From: Sipunculus nudus
Lineage: Eukaryota > Annelida > Sipuncula > Golfingiida > Sipunculidae
DNA: 64,000 nt
Direction of reading: 5' to 3'
Assembly: GCA_026874595.1 (NCBI GenBank)
Contig: CM049318.1
Location: 42,762,456-42,826,455 of the forward strand
Position numbers and translations under genes: made by a program. Each line of letters opens with the position of its first letter. The first letter of the stretch is position 1. The notes beneath the pieces are model-generated. The model saw only the letters and a list, made by a program, of their open reading frames with translations, was not told where the DNA came from and made no database searches. Positions 24,438 through 35,252 of this stretch are shown here, piece after piece.

Positions 24438-24663
24438 ATAAAATCGTCAAAATCAGCGCCCAAATCCCCACTCTCCCACTCAAATAAATAAGTGTCGCCC
24501 TTTTACTGAAAGAATTGAAAGAATATCACGGGAGATGGGGAAATCCAACCGTCAGTCCTTAAAATAGGTATATTTAAGCAATTTTGTTACTTAGAGAGAT
24601 GTTTGAATGGCCATGCTGGTCCATCTCATGGAGATATAGAACAAGAATACACAGAAAAAGTCG

Positions 24664-24725
24664 GATCACCCGTATGGGAATCGAACCCATGACCCTCCGA
24701 TTGCCGGTAGGCTGCTCTAACAATT
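24664..24725 (-). repeat. tRNA-like sequence (SINE head or tRNA relic)
   Basis: On the minus strand 'gttagagcagcctacc' resembles an A-box region and 'gggttcgattccc' is a canonical B box/T arm, followed by 'atacgggtg'. The 5' acceptor half does not pair, so it is not a functional tRNA; a tRNA-derived SINE or decayed tRNA is likely. Confidence 0.5.
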
Positions 24726-26024
24726 TTGTTACTGTTGCATATTGTTTTTTGAAGTGTTTGCTAATTTTCATCCAACATTTCAATTGCAAAGTTTCAATTG
24801 TAAAACCTGGATTCCTCGGACCTGTCGAGCGTTCTCAAAGACCGATTCCCTTTACATCTGTGTATATTTTAGTTAATTGCAAAACGAATAACATGTAGAT
24901 GGAATAGCTTTCTACAAGGTTTTAAGGTTTTTATTGTAGCGTTCTGATGTGTAAAACGGATGAAGCTGAGGAAAAGGCAATCATAGTGTATCGATAGGGT
25001 AGAAAACTAATACCCCGAACTATACATAAATCGTTATAAACCGTAATTCTCAATAAAAGTAGAGTTCTATTTTCTTAGTTTCTAAGACATCGCGCGCGTT
25101 CATTTTGAACCCACCCCCTTAAAATTGCGTATATTGATTTTCAATAGAAAGTTACTGATTTTGAGCTCAAGTCACTTGTCCATTTCATTCAAGAAAATGA
25201 AATTATAAAATTACGATAAATTTCATTTTGTCATGATGATTTTTACATGTTTCATAAAACAATTCAGTGAGTATAATGTTGCCCCTGATCATGTGAAACT
25301 TTTATCGATATTGTAGAAGTAAAAGGTATAAAAATCGACCTCACTTTTTTCCCCGAAATTAAAGTGCCTGAGAAACCAACCCGTTTCTTACATAATGTTT
25401 ATCCAGGACCTTTTTGAACCTTATAATCTTTAAAATCAAATATTACCGAGGAGTAAGATCATCTTGGTAGGATCAGTGCACAATAAATGTCCAAATAATC
25501 GAGAAAAAAAACTGTATTTTAAGTACTGTTTTACTAATAACATTCAACTTAAGAAGTCTAAATTAGTTTATAAGTTAATGCAGTAGAATGGGATTTCAAT
25601 TTGTGCGTGGGATTTTTGTCTGGTGCCTACTATCAAACAGTTCAGCCTATATGAGTTGATGGCCTATTTTCATCACTCAAGGCTTTCATTTGTCCGTCAA
25701 TCCGTTAATTTTTTACCTTGTGAGCGGGACATCTGAAAGAAAACTGGACATTTCTTTTCCACAGGGCAGATGTATCCCATCAAACATGTATGCCTACTTT
25801 TCAAGGTTACAGGTTTATTTAAACAAGGGACCCAAAGCTCACTTGTGGATTATTCCCATATAGTAAAACTGTAAAAACTAGAATTATTTCATTTCATACA
25901 GTTGTTTAACACTGGAAAAAACCTGTAGAGAATTGTTTGAGAATACAGGGGGTTCAGGAATAAATTTTCTATACTACTGAACGGTTGGCTAATTGAGATG
26001 TACGTGTGCATTTTTCTTATTTAT
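24726..26024. other. Non-coding, nothing recognised
   Basis: AT-rich; no long frames, no repeats that I can delimit. Confidence 0.5.
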
Positions 26025-26605
26025 GTAACCTGCACATAAAGGCCTTGCTAGTAAAGCTTGCCTCATTAGCGAAGCCGTAAAACGTCTGTCTTGTGTGTTA
26101 GGTAGGCGCGACGAGACGAGACGGACATTAATCCAGTTCGGTCCGCTCTGTTTGCGGCACTAAGCGGTCCTGACTGTTAGTCCGTTGCTGCTCCCGAACC
26201 CGGTCCTGAACGATCCTAACCATATCAAAATTATTTTATATTTCAGGACTGGTCCTGAGTAGTCCAGTCCGGTCCGTTGTCCGCTCTGTTTGCGTGAGTT
26301 TCAGGACGAGCCAGGATCGAGAGTTCATCGTTGACCAATAAGAGCACCTCTATAAGTCACATGATAGGCGTACAGAATTTAAGAGTAGGAAATTAATTAC
26401 ACAGGTGACAAATCTAGACTGGTGTCCTCTTCAGCTATAAAATATTTGCAAAACGTTAGTTTTGGTCACCTCATCTTCTATTTAAATACAGCATTAAGGA
26501 TTCACATATTATTGCTTTGCAATATATAATAACAACGGTTGCCAAGGATATAATTATGTTGGCCGTCATATCGATAGTTATGACCAGTATGGTCAAACCA
26601 GTAGT

Positions 26606-26609
<4 letters not shown>

Positions 26610-26658
<49 letters not shown>
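26610..26658. repeat. (AT)n microsatellite
   Basis: About 24 AT units. A second (AT)n run follows at 26938-26986. Confidence 0.95.
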
Positions 26659-26663
<5 letters not shown>

Positions 26664-26934
26664 TGATGTGATATAAAGCAAATACTTTACAGCACAATAT
26701 CATTATTCATACAAGTTCTTAATGGGAAATAAATATATATAACACTGTATAAAATCATGTGGCGGCTCAAATGTTGCATGAGGTCAATCCCTCATGTATG
26801 ATGACAGGTGAAGTAAAAATAAATTAAATAATTGTATACATATATAGATTGTAGTTATCCAGGTTTATTTGTTTATAGAAGTATTACCCAGATAGTGATG
26901 ACATAATCTTTTTTAAAGATGTCATAACTTGTGA

Positions 26935-26937
<3 letters not shown>

Positions 26938-26986
<49 letters not shown>
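26938..26986. repeat. (AT)n microsatellite, LTR target
   Basis: About 24 AT units ending 8 bases before the LTR at 26995; the 4-base duplication ATAT on both sides of that LTR shows it integrated into this AT tract. Confidence 0.95.
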
Positions 26987-26994
<8 letters not shown>

Positions 26995-27806
26995 TCTTAC
27001 AGGTGCTTTTTTTTATTGTGTGACACGGGCGTAGCTCCTGTTGTGGCGCTCGTGCCTGGCCGCGTATTACATTCTATCTTTAATCCGTGTTGGTTGAACT
27101 CTCGTTGTCATGTGAGCCTTGAGCTTTCACGCCTGGTCGTGGGTCACGTGATGAGCCTGGTGTGTGGAGATACACAGCTCTGTTCTTTCTAGAGAATTCC
27201 TGAAACGTGTGTTGTGCAAGACCTTATAGACTGTTCGAGAAGTGGAAAATTATCGGCTTGAGGTGTGAAGGTATATAAAAGGGCTGTGTTTTTTATAACG
27301 GAAGGGCAGAGAGCAGAGATTTTCCAGCGGACGCAGAAGCGTGTGCCAGATTCTAGGAACTTATCCAACTAATGCGGCAATTATACATTTTCAAAGACTT
27401 TCTCTTGGATTTTATGCATTTGGACTTCAGTTTATTTTCTGTGTTGTTGCAAGAACTTTCCACTGGACTGTCATTCTCCGAGAGTTTACATTTAAAGGAC
27501 TTATCGTGATGACGGTATTGGTGTCCAGGTACTGTACCATTATCTTTCTGTGTGATTGTATTGACTTGTTGCTGTACCGCTGTTTTACTGTATAATTATA
27601 TTGATTTAGTGTATTGTATTGTTAGGGTTGTTTTAAGAAAAAAATTATAGTTATTTGTCAACAAAAAAACATTGACTTCTTTATTCATTCCCCTAGACAT
27701 TTTACGATGCCTTGTGTTACAGAATCTGATTTGGTTTTTTTTTTCTCCATTACAAAATTTGTGTTCATCACGCATACGTGATCTGTTTATATTAGGTTCC
27801 GTAACA
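26995..27806 (+). mobile_element. Solo LTR (812 bp) of the Gmr1-like family
   Basis: Starts TCTTACAG (one mismatch to TGTTACAG) and ends GTAACA; homologous along its length to 15280-16075, including TATATAAA at 27272 and the 3' 'cacgcatacgtgatctg' block. Flanked by ATAT on both sides, consistent with a 4-base duplication though inside AT-rich DNA. No internal retrotransposon sequence follows. Confidence 0.9.
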
Positions 27807-28179
27807 ATATATATATATATTATATTTGCTGGCGGGAAGCATGTTGAAGTACCAGGGTGAATGAATCAGATCCGGTCCGTTCTGTCTGCGACCCCTCTTG
27901 GACCGGACCGGATTTGGAAGGTTGTGGCGAACTCCTCCGGATTCTCAGTCCTGTCCGGTCTGATCCGATCTCGTCTCCTCCGCTCTGTGTGCAGCCTGCT
28001 TTAACTGTTCCGAGTTCGAATCCACATTCAGCCCTGTCTATTTTTATCCGTTACAATGTTGGCAGCGCTGCCGTGGCTTAATGCCCCACCCAGTTCACTT
28101 GTGTGACCCCCCTGACTGAATCCTACGTTCTGGAGACAGAACGTTCCCGGGGTGGGGGTTAATGTTACTATGCACACAA

Positions 28180-28300
28180 AAGCGCACCTACTGGCCTTGC
28201 TAGTGAAGCTTGTTTTATTAGCGAAGCAGGTAGAACGTTTGACCTGTATGTCAGAGTTTACGGGTTCGAATCCACATACGAACCTGTTTCTATTTTCACA
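28180..28300 (+). repeat. tRNA-like SINE head, intact A and B boxes
   Basis: 'attagcgaagcaggtagaacg' resembles a tRNA A-box region and 'gggttcgaatccac' is a good B box about 40 bases on. The 5' and 3' halves do not form a proper acceptor stem, so a tRNA-derived retroposon is more likely than a tRNA gene. A perfect 8-base hairpin (acgttctg/cagaacgt) lies just upstream at about 28123. Confidence 0.55.
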
Positions 28301-28339
28301 AATTACATTTACAAGTCCTGTACACAACCTGATTACACT

Positions 28340-29330
28340 TTATGACTGCTAAGAGCTGAAAATAAAACAAAGTCCCTCATAAAATCATATTTACTGCAAA
28401 AAAACTACCATGCAACCTACTTTTACCAAAAAATAATATATTTGGGCAAAATTAAATGAAAATGCAAACCTCACTTAAAGAACAAAACCAGCTGCATAAA
28501 AAAAGGACTTAATTAGGGGTCTCAGGACTGCCTCATGTTCCAGCAAACCCGGTATCTCTTAAGAAACAGACCGTTTGATATTTTAAAATTAATTATATAA
28601 ATAATACTAGTGCTTTTAATATGGGTGTTCAGTGTTGACTTTATCTTTTTTTCTTTATATATTTTGATTATCATTCAGGTAACAAGACTTAAGTATATAT
28701 TGAGATTTTATCAATACAATTTTCTGTTCAATGTAGCCCAGAAATCAATGCGCTATTAAAAACAAAATGTTTTGTATATTTCATGGCTGACAAATATTCT
28801 TGTAAAATTAAATTGTAAAAAGATAAAAATTTAAGTTTTCAAACATTATAGAACAATCTTAATTTAAAAATATAAAAACTGGTCTTAGGGCAGCAGTTTA
28901 AGTAATATTAAGGCAAAAACTGGACAGTATTACACACACTTCAGAGAGAGCCTTAAGATCCTTAAAGATAAAATCATTTAGACAATATTAATACAACTAG
29001 ATTATTCAGGATGAAACATCCATGTGGTTTCAATAAAACACAATAATTCAACTTCAATAAAAGGATTGTAAAAGCATAATTCTGCAAACAGATTACGCTA
29101 AGGAAAAATAAGGGAAAAATTTTTACACAAGAGAAAGTCCTGAGACCTTAACTGGTGATGATTACAGAAATTAACAATTTGATCAGATCCAAGAAATACA
29201 ACATTCACTGGATTGAGTAAAAGCCAACAACCTGGTGACCAGCAAACAAGAACTCAAACTGGATAAAGAATAAAGACTCTTTAGGTGCAGGTCATTGACT
29301 ACATGTGCAATGAGGCGCCACAACCTTAAA
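28340..29330. other. Non-coding, nothing recognised
   Basis: Strongly A+T rich sequence with many stops in all frames. Confidence 0.6.
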
Positions 29331-30020
29331 ATTATTCATATTAAGAGTTGTCTGTGAAGATTCTTAATAACTAGTTTATCCAATTGTCATCAAACTTTGC
29401 ATGATGAGAGGACTTTATCTGAGGAGGATGCACATGCTTTTACTTTAATTAGATAATTGATTAAGCTAGTGAAAAATTCTTGAATACACTCGCAAGACTG
29501 TTAATTTTAAAGTGCTGCGAACTGTCTAAAAAACTTTATAAAATCGTCAAAAGTTAGGTGAAATTTTCCTAGTGAACTGCTTTTACCAAGTTCAATATAT
29601 GTGTAAAATAAAGCGAGTCCTTTGCTGAGAAAAACCATACGTTGTGTCTGAGTGTATGGAAAAGGGCACCAACCAGAGCCAAAGTACCATTGTGACTGAC
29701 ATGGTTCTGAAAAACTGGTTGGGCCAATTTCCTTCAAAATGACAAGGATATACTCCAGGATAATGCACAAATTTTCATTTTTTTTATTACACCATGACTG
29801 CATAATAGGCAACCTTCAAAAGTGTGCATGGGCCCATAACACAAAAAATGCACATAAAATCATTTATTTCGGTCTATGGCCTTCTTTGTCCATTTTAACC
29901 TTATGTACAAAATCTTGGAAGGATCTGTCCAGGTATTGCTAAGAAAAGCCGCTGGAGTTTATAAACAGACATAAGAAACCTGAAGACAGACGGACGCCGC
30001 ACAAGTGAGCTAAAAACGTG
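29330..30020. repeat. Dispersed mollusc-type repeat
   Basis: Contains 'tgtccaggtattgctaag' and ends 'gaagacagacggacgccg' followed by 'cacaagtgagct', a tail like those of the other dispersed repeats here. Minus-strand frames over it (29507-29812) look accidental. Confidence 0.45.
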
Positions 30021-30076
30021 TGAGCGTGAATCGCTCAAAAAGAATTTAACATAAGACTTTAGTCAGATACGGAGAC

Positions 30077-30151
30077 CGGGAGGCGACATGGTGAAAATAT
30101 TTATTTTCCGTGCGCAGGGATTGATTAATATTTTGACCATGTCGTCTCCCG
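30077..30151. repeat. 25-bp inverted repeat (hairpin)
   Basis: Arms 30077-30101 and 30127-30151 pair over 25 bases with two mismatches (core 'cgacatggt...aaaatatt'), with a 25-base loop. It may be a small foldback element or a DNA cruciform/RNA hairpin. Confidence 0.85.
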
Positions 30152-30205
30152 AGCCCCGTAGTCAGGGGAGATTTATAACATCAAAATCTGAGTCGAGAAG
30201 GGTTA

Positions 30206-30542
30206 GGCCAAAATAAAAAAAAGGTATGGTTCTCAGGCACTTTTTTTCAGAAATCAATGCGGGCGGGCGGTTTTTTTGTTTTAATTTTTTTGTATGTTTC
30301 GATAAAAATTTCAAATGATAAGGGAAATGCATGATAAAATCAGATTTATTTTGCTAAACAAATAAAAGCACTATATAACAAAGGAAATTGTATGATTTTT
30401 ATCTTCTCGAAAGAAATGTCCGAGCGGCTGCAGCTCAAAATTGGTAGGTTTCAATTAAAAATCAAAATAAAAATTTTTGATGCGGTGGTTTAAAGTTGAT
30501 GCGGGCGGTGCCTGAGAACCATACCTTTTATTTTTTTTGGCC
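30206..30542. mobile_element. MITE, 337 bp, 35-bp TIRs, TTA target duplication
   Basis: The terminal inverted repeats 30206-30240 and 30508-30542 begin GGCCAAAA and match over 35 bases with two mismatches in the A-run. TTA flanks both ends (30203-30205 and 30543-30545). TWA-type 3-base duplications are the signature of PIF/Harbinger elements, so this is probably a Tourist-like MITE. No coding capacity. Confidence 0.88.
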
Positions 30543-30545
30543 TTA

Positions 30546-32225
30546 TTGGCCTAATTTTATTATATTTGCCCTCTTCTGCTGCTATAAATTCTTTTTACAG
30601 AGAGTCACCAGCGGAGGGTTATCATCTTTATAACTTCTGTTATATGACTCCCGAAGGCCATTGTACCACATGCATCTCGAGTTCAGGGAGACACATACAC
30701 ATCCAAATGTAGGATGTGGTCGTTATTGCTGCCACCCGTACACACTGTTCTTTTGGCTGAGGTCTGTTGTCAACATCTGCTGACAATCTGGTTTAATGTT
30801 TTTGTCCGGCTAATAGCCCTGGAATTATGTCAGAGTTTATTTCAGGTTAGGGTGTACGAGTACCTTAATGTTTATCTGATACAGTTCTTAATGACGTTTA
30901 TAATTATGACAGTGACTTGTATGTTGAGTGTTTTGATTTCAATAGAACGATATTACTGTGAATACACATGTAAACCAGTTTTTTTTAATAATCCAGAAAT
31001 CATCAGAGTATTGAGGACTGGAGTCAGCCGTTACGGCGAGCTTAAACTTTTACCGCCACGATCAGTCAGGGCTTATTTAAACTTTCTTGTGACCAGATAA
31101 AGTCATTCTTCACATTTAAGCCCCCCCCCCCCCGTGAACCATTCTTGATTATATGTGCTGAGTAAATTTAATCAGCAATATTTGGCTTTCACCTTTTCAA
31201 TGAGTTTTTTTGTTCTTTTTTTTTTTTAATAAATTTTATTGCGAAAAAAAATACAATACACATTCCATACATTCTTGTACACAATCACATCAAATACAAT
31301 GTATACAATCAATACAAAGCACTTTTCCTGGATATTATTTCATCTTCAATTCAAATTTTCAATGCTTGTAATTTGCACATACAGTATATATATATATTTT
31401 AGTTGTCTTTACAGAATACATTGGAAGATAATGTAGTACAGGAGAAACACAGGTGGCGGATTATATTAAAGTACCCCGATCAATCCACGCATACAAATCA
31501 GCAGAATTTAAATGTCCCATGACGTCATCAGTCAATCACGCAGAATGATTTCGATGGAAAGAGGACACAACCTGGGCCAGGTTAAGACGACCAGCATTCT
31601 CGTTAATGTGCTGATATTCTGTTTCTAAAAGGCATGTTTTCTCGGAGCAGATGGGTCTTGATGGGGAACACAAGAATCGATGTATGCTTTAATAAGACTA
31701 ATTAACTTACCAGATTTCATTTCAAAATAAGGTTACCATTACAAACCTTTCATGTCTAGTAAATATACTTCATGTCCACTTATTCTGATCATTTAAAATC
31801 GTATAATTAATGTAGCTTATATTAAATTTATATCCCATCCGATGTGAACTAAAAAAACTTTGTGACTGTTTGATTATATTAAATACAAAGGCGGTTGGAT
31901 ATTTAGTGACCAAGTGGTGTTTATCTATTGTGAGAGATTAACATTCATCTCTGTATGAAAAACAAAGTGCTGTGCGGATACATAAAAAAAATTAAGAGAA
32001 ATTACTCCTATGAAACTGGATAAACCTTACTCCTTTATCGTTGATTTAAGAAATATTTGTCAGGTGACTAACATTTCATACGGTTTAGAGACCTCCGCTC
32101 TCTGATATTAGCTCGATGTCAGGAGACAGTTGTAATGTAGATAAAACAAACAAGTAAATATAATTGAAATTAGAAGAAATAAGAAGTTAATTCTCAGTTG
32201 TTCCTGAGCAATAACAAAACTACAG
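30546..32225. other. Non-coding; poly-C at 31122-31133
   Basis: A 128-codon plus frame (30714-31100) is hydrophobic, has no recognisable family and starts without gene context; I regard it as chance. The remainder is AT-rich. Confidence 0.4.
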
Positions 32226-34230
32226 CCAGGTGTCCCCGAGAAATTACAGACGACAACCAGACATCCCGAAAAAACACGAAGATGACAATAAGGTGTCCCC
32301 GAGAAATAACAAAAAGGAGCAGCTGGTGTCCCTGAAAAACACCAAGAGGACAACAAGGTGTCCCCCAGAAATAACAAGGAGTAGCTGGTGTCTCTGAAAA
32401 ACACCAAGAGGACAACAAGGTGTCCCCCAGAAATAACAAGAAGGAGTAGCTGGTGTCTCTGAAAAACACCAAGAGGACAACAAGTTGTCCCCCAGAAATA
32501 ACAAGGAGTAGCTGGTGAACTGTAAAACAAAAAGAGGACAACAAGGTGTCCCCCAGAAATAACAAGGAGTAGCTGGTGTCTCTGAAAAACAAAAAGAGGA
32601 CAACAAGGTGTCCCCCAGAAATAACAAGAAGGAGTAGCTGGTGTCTCTGAAAACACCAAGAGGGCAACAAGGTGTCCCACAGAAATAACAAGAAGGAGTA
32701 GCTGGTGTCTCTGAAAAAAAAAAAGAGGACAACAAGGTGTCCCCCAGAAATAACAAGGAGTAGCTGGTGTCTCTGAAAAACACCAAGAGGACAACAAGGT
32801 GTCCCCCAGAAATAACAAGAAGTAGCTGGTGTCTCTGAAAAACACCAAGAGGACAACAAGGTGTCCCCGAGAAATAACAAGAAGGAGTAGCTGGTGTCTC
32901 TGAAAAACACCAAGAGGACAAAAAGGTGTCCCCCAGAAATAACAAGGAGTAGCTGGTGTCTCTGAAAAACACCAAGAGGACAACAAGGTGTCCCCCAGAA
33001 ATAACAAGGAGTAGCTGGTGTCTCTGAAAAACAAAAAGAGGACAACAAGGTGTCCCCCAGAAATAACAAGAAGGAGTAGCTGGTGTCTCTGAAAAACACC
33101 AAGAGGGCAACAAGGTGTCCCACAGAAATAACAAGAAGGAGTAGCTGGTGTCTCTGAAAAACACCAAGAGGACAACAAGGTGTCCCCCAGAAATAACAAG
33201 GAGTAGCTGGTGTCTCTGAAAAACAAAAAGAGGACAACAAGGTGTCCCCCAGAAATAACAAGAAGGAGTAGCTGGTGTCTCTGAAAAAACACCAAGAGGG
33301 CAACAAGGTGTCCCACAGAAATAACAAGAAGGAGTAGCTGGTGTCTCTGAAAAACAAAAAGAGGACAACAAGGTGTCCCCCAGAAATAACAAGGAGTAGC
33401 TGGTGTCTCTGAAAAACAAAAAGAGGACAACAAGGTGTCCCCCAGAAATAACAAGAAGGAGTAGCTGGTGTCTCTGAAAAACACCAAGAGGGCAACAAGG
33501 TGTCCCACAGAAATAACAAGAAGGAGTAGCTGGTGTCTCTGAAAAACAAAAAGAGGACAACAAGGTGTCCCCCAGAAATAACAAGGAGTAGCTGGTGTCT
33601 CTGAAAAACACCAAGAGGACAACAAGGTGTCCCACAGAAATAACAAGGAGTAGCTGGTGTCTCTGAAAAACACCAAGAGGACAAAAAGGTGTCCCCCAGA
33701 AATAACAAGGAGTAGCTGGTGTCTCTGAAAAACACCAAGAGGACAAAAAGGTGTCCCCCAGAAATAACAAGGAGTAGCTGGTGTCCCTGAAAAACACCAA
33801 GAGGACAACAAGGTGTCCCACAGAAATAACAAGAAGGAGTAGCTGGTGTCCCTGAAAAACACCAAAAGGGCAACAAGTTGTCCCACAGAAATAACAAGAA
33901 GGAGTAGCTAGTGTCCCTGATAAACACCAAGAGGACAACAAGTTGTCCCACAGAAATAACAAGAAGGAGTAGCTGGTGTCCCTGAAAAACACCAAGAGGA
34001 CAAAAAGGTGTCCCCCAGAAATAACAAGGAGTAGCTTGTGTCCCTGAAAAACACCAAGAGGACAACAAGGTGTCCCCCAGAAATAACAAGGAGTAGCTGG
34101 TGTCCCTGAAAAACACCAAGAGGACAACAAGGTGTCCCACAGAAATAACAAGAAGGGGTAGCTGGTGTCCCTGAAAAACACCAAGAGGGCAACAAGGTGT
34201 CCCACAGAAATAACAAGGAGTAGCTGGTGA
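32226..34230. repeat. 62/65-bp minisatellite, about 32 copies
   Basis: The unit carries 'ggtgtctctgaaaaacacc', 'aggacaacaaggtgtcc' and 'agaaataacaaggagtagct'. Two length classes alternate: 62 bases, and 65 bases with an extra 'aag' before 'gagtagct'. Substitution variants (accaag or aaaaag; cccccag or cccacag) form longer-range patterns. Edge units at 32226-32290 are most diverged. Since 62 is not a multiple of 3 and the minus strand lacks stops, long minus frames of 592, 648 and 653 codons overlap in different frames; these are not genes. Confidence 0.96.
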
Positions 34231-34255
34231 ACTCCTTGAATTTTAAGTTAGAAGT

Positions 34256-35252
34256 TTCTAGGTCAAACCATTATAATTTGTGCCAACTGACACCACAGTA
34301 CTCACAGAATATGTAACAGTGGCAAATTTTCAACATTCAATGGAGACTTGCCAAGGACATCCCAGGGTTATACAATAGAAAGTTCCCGGTCAAGCAGTTT
34401 AGTTTTGTGCCCTGTGTGACTGTTTGGGTGCTTAGATTCATGTTGTTTGCCAGTAGCTCAGAGAGTATAGGTCAGAAAGACCTAATTTCAGGTTTCCAAG
34501 GAGATCTGACCAAAACTTCCCTTGATGATATGTTAACAGCTTTCAAGGAAAATGGATAATATTTTCATCCTGTCTGTCTTGATGCTCAAATTATATTTTT
34601 GGCCCGTAGGTCACAGATTATAGGTCGATATGACCTAATTTCAGGGTTCCTAGGAGATTTGCCTAGAACCTCCTAGAATGTCGTGTTAGAAGATTCTTGA
34701 CCTAACGGATACAATTTGTGTCCATCTGGCATTCAGGGAACTCTTTTGACATTTTTCCTGTAGGTCGCAGAATATAGGTCATTGTGACCCAATTTCATGT
34801 TTCCAAGAAGATTTGCCAAGAACCCTTCTGAATATTACATTAGAATGTTCTAGGCCTAATGGATACAATTTGTGCCCTGCCTGACTGTCTGGGTGCTCAA
34901 AATGATCTTTTCGGCCCGTAGGTCATCAAATATAGTTCACCATGATCTAATTTCAGGTTTCCAAGGAGATTTGCAAAGAACCTCCCTAGATGTTGCGTTT
35001 GAAGATTATAGGCCTAACATATACGATTTGTACCCTTGTGTCATTCAGGGTGCTCAAATAACATCTTTCTCTATCGATCGCAGAATATAGGTCACTGTGA
35101 CCTAATTGCATGTTTCCAAGGACATTTGCCCACCACCTCCCTGGATGTAAAGTAAGAAGTTTTTAAGTCTAACGGTTACGCTGTGTGCCTTATTAAGCCG
35201 GACAACCGGACGGCACTACGGACGCCGGACAAAGGGTGATCGCTACAGCTAA
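34256..35252 (-). repeat. About 155-bp tandem subunits of the dispersed repeat, minus orientation
   Basis: Markers of the type 'gaatataggtcactgtgacc' occur near 34456, 34611, 34768, 34923 and 35080, spacing about 155. The end at about 35200-35252 ('ggacaaagggtgatcgctac') is the reverse complement of the start of the 8834 element. Confidence 0.82.

Larger units (their letters stand above)
26025..28075 (+). mobile_element. tRNA-like SINE apparently split by nested insertions
   Basis: The left piece (about 26025-26102) reads 'ggccttgctagtaaagctt', then 'attagcgaagccgtaaaacg', matching the A-box half of the intact copy at 28180-28300. The B-box half ('gagttcgaatccacattc') appears only at about 28013. 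Between them lie two blocks rich in ggtccg/cggacc motifs (26105-26330 and 27865-27990), themselves partly inverted ('gacgagacgagacgg' against 'atctcgtctcctcc'), which enclose (AT)n runs and a solo LTR. The simplest reading is an element inserted into a SINE, then an LTR retrotransposon into that element. Confidence 0.45.

Noticed and set aside
15280-27806. LTRs at 15280 and 26995 as two ends of one 12.5-kb element
   Set aside because: Each LTR has its own flanking duplication (GAAT; ATAT) and no gag or pol sequence lies between them.
28180-28300. Functional tRNA gene
   Set aside because: A and B boxes are present, but there is no acceptor stem and the sequence is repeated nearby as a SINE-like piece.
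30714-31100. 128-codon plus-strand frame as a membrane protein gene
   Set aside because: Hydrophobic by AT-rich composition, no family, no splice or promoter support.
32108-34216. Minus-strand frames of 592, 648 and 653 codons
   Set aside because: They overlap in different frames of a 62-bp tandem repeat whose minus strand lacks stops; the peptide is only the repeat read in rotating frames.
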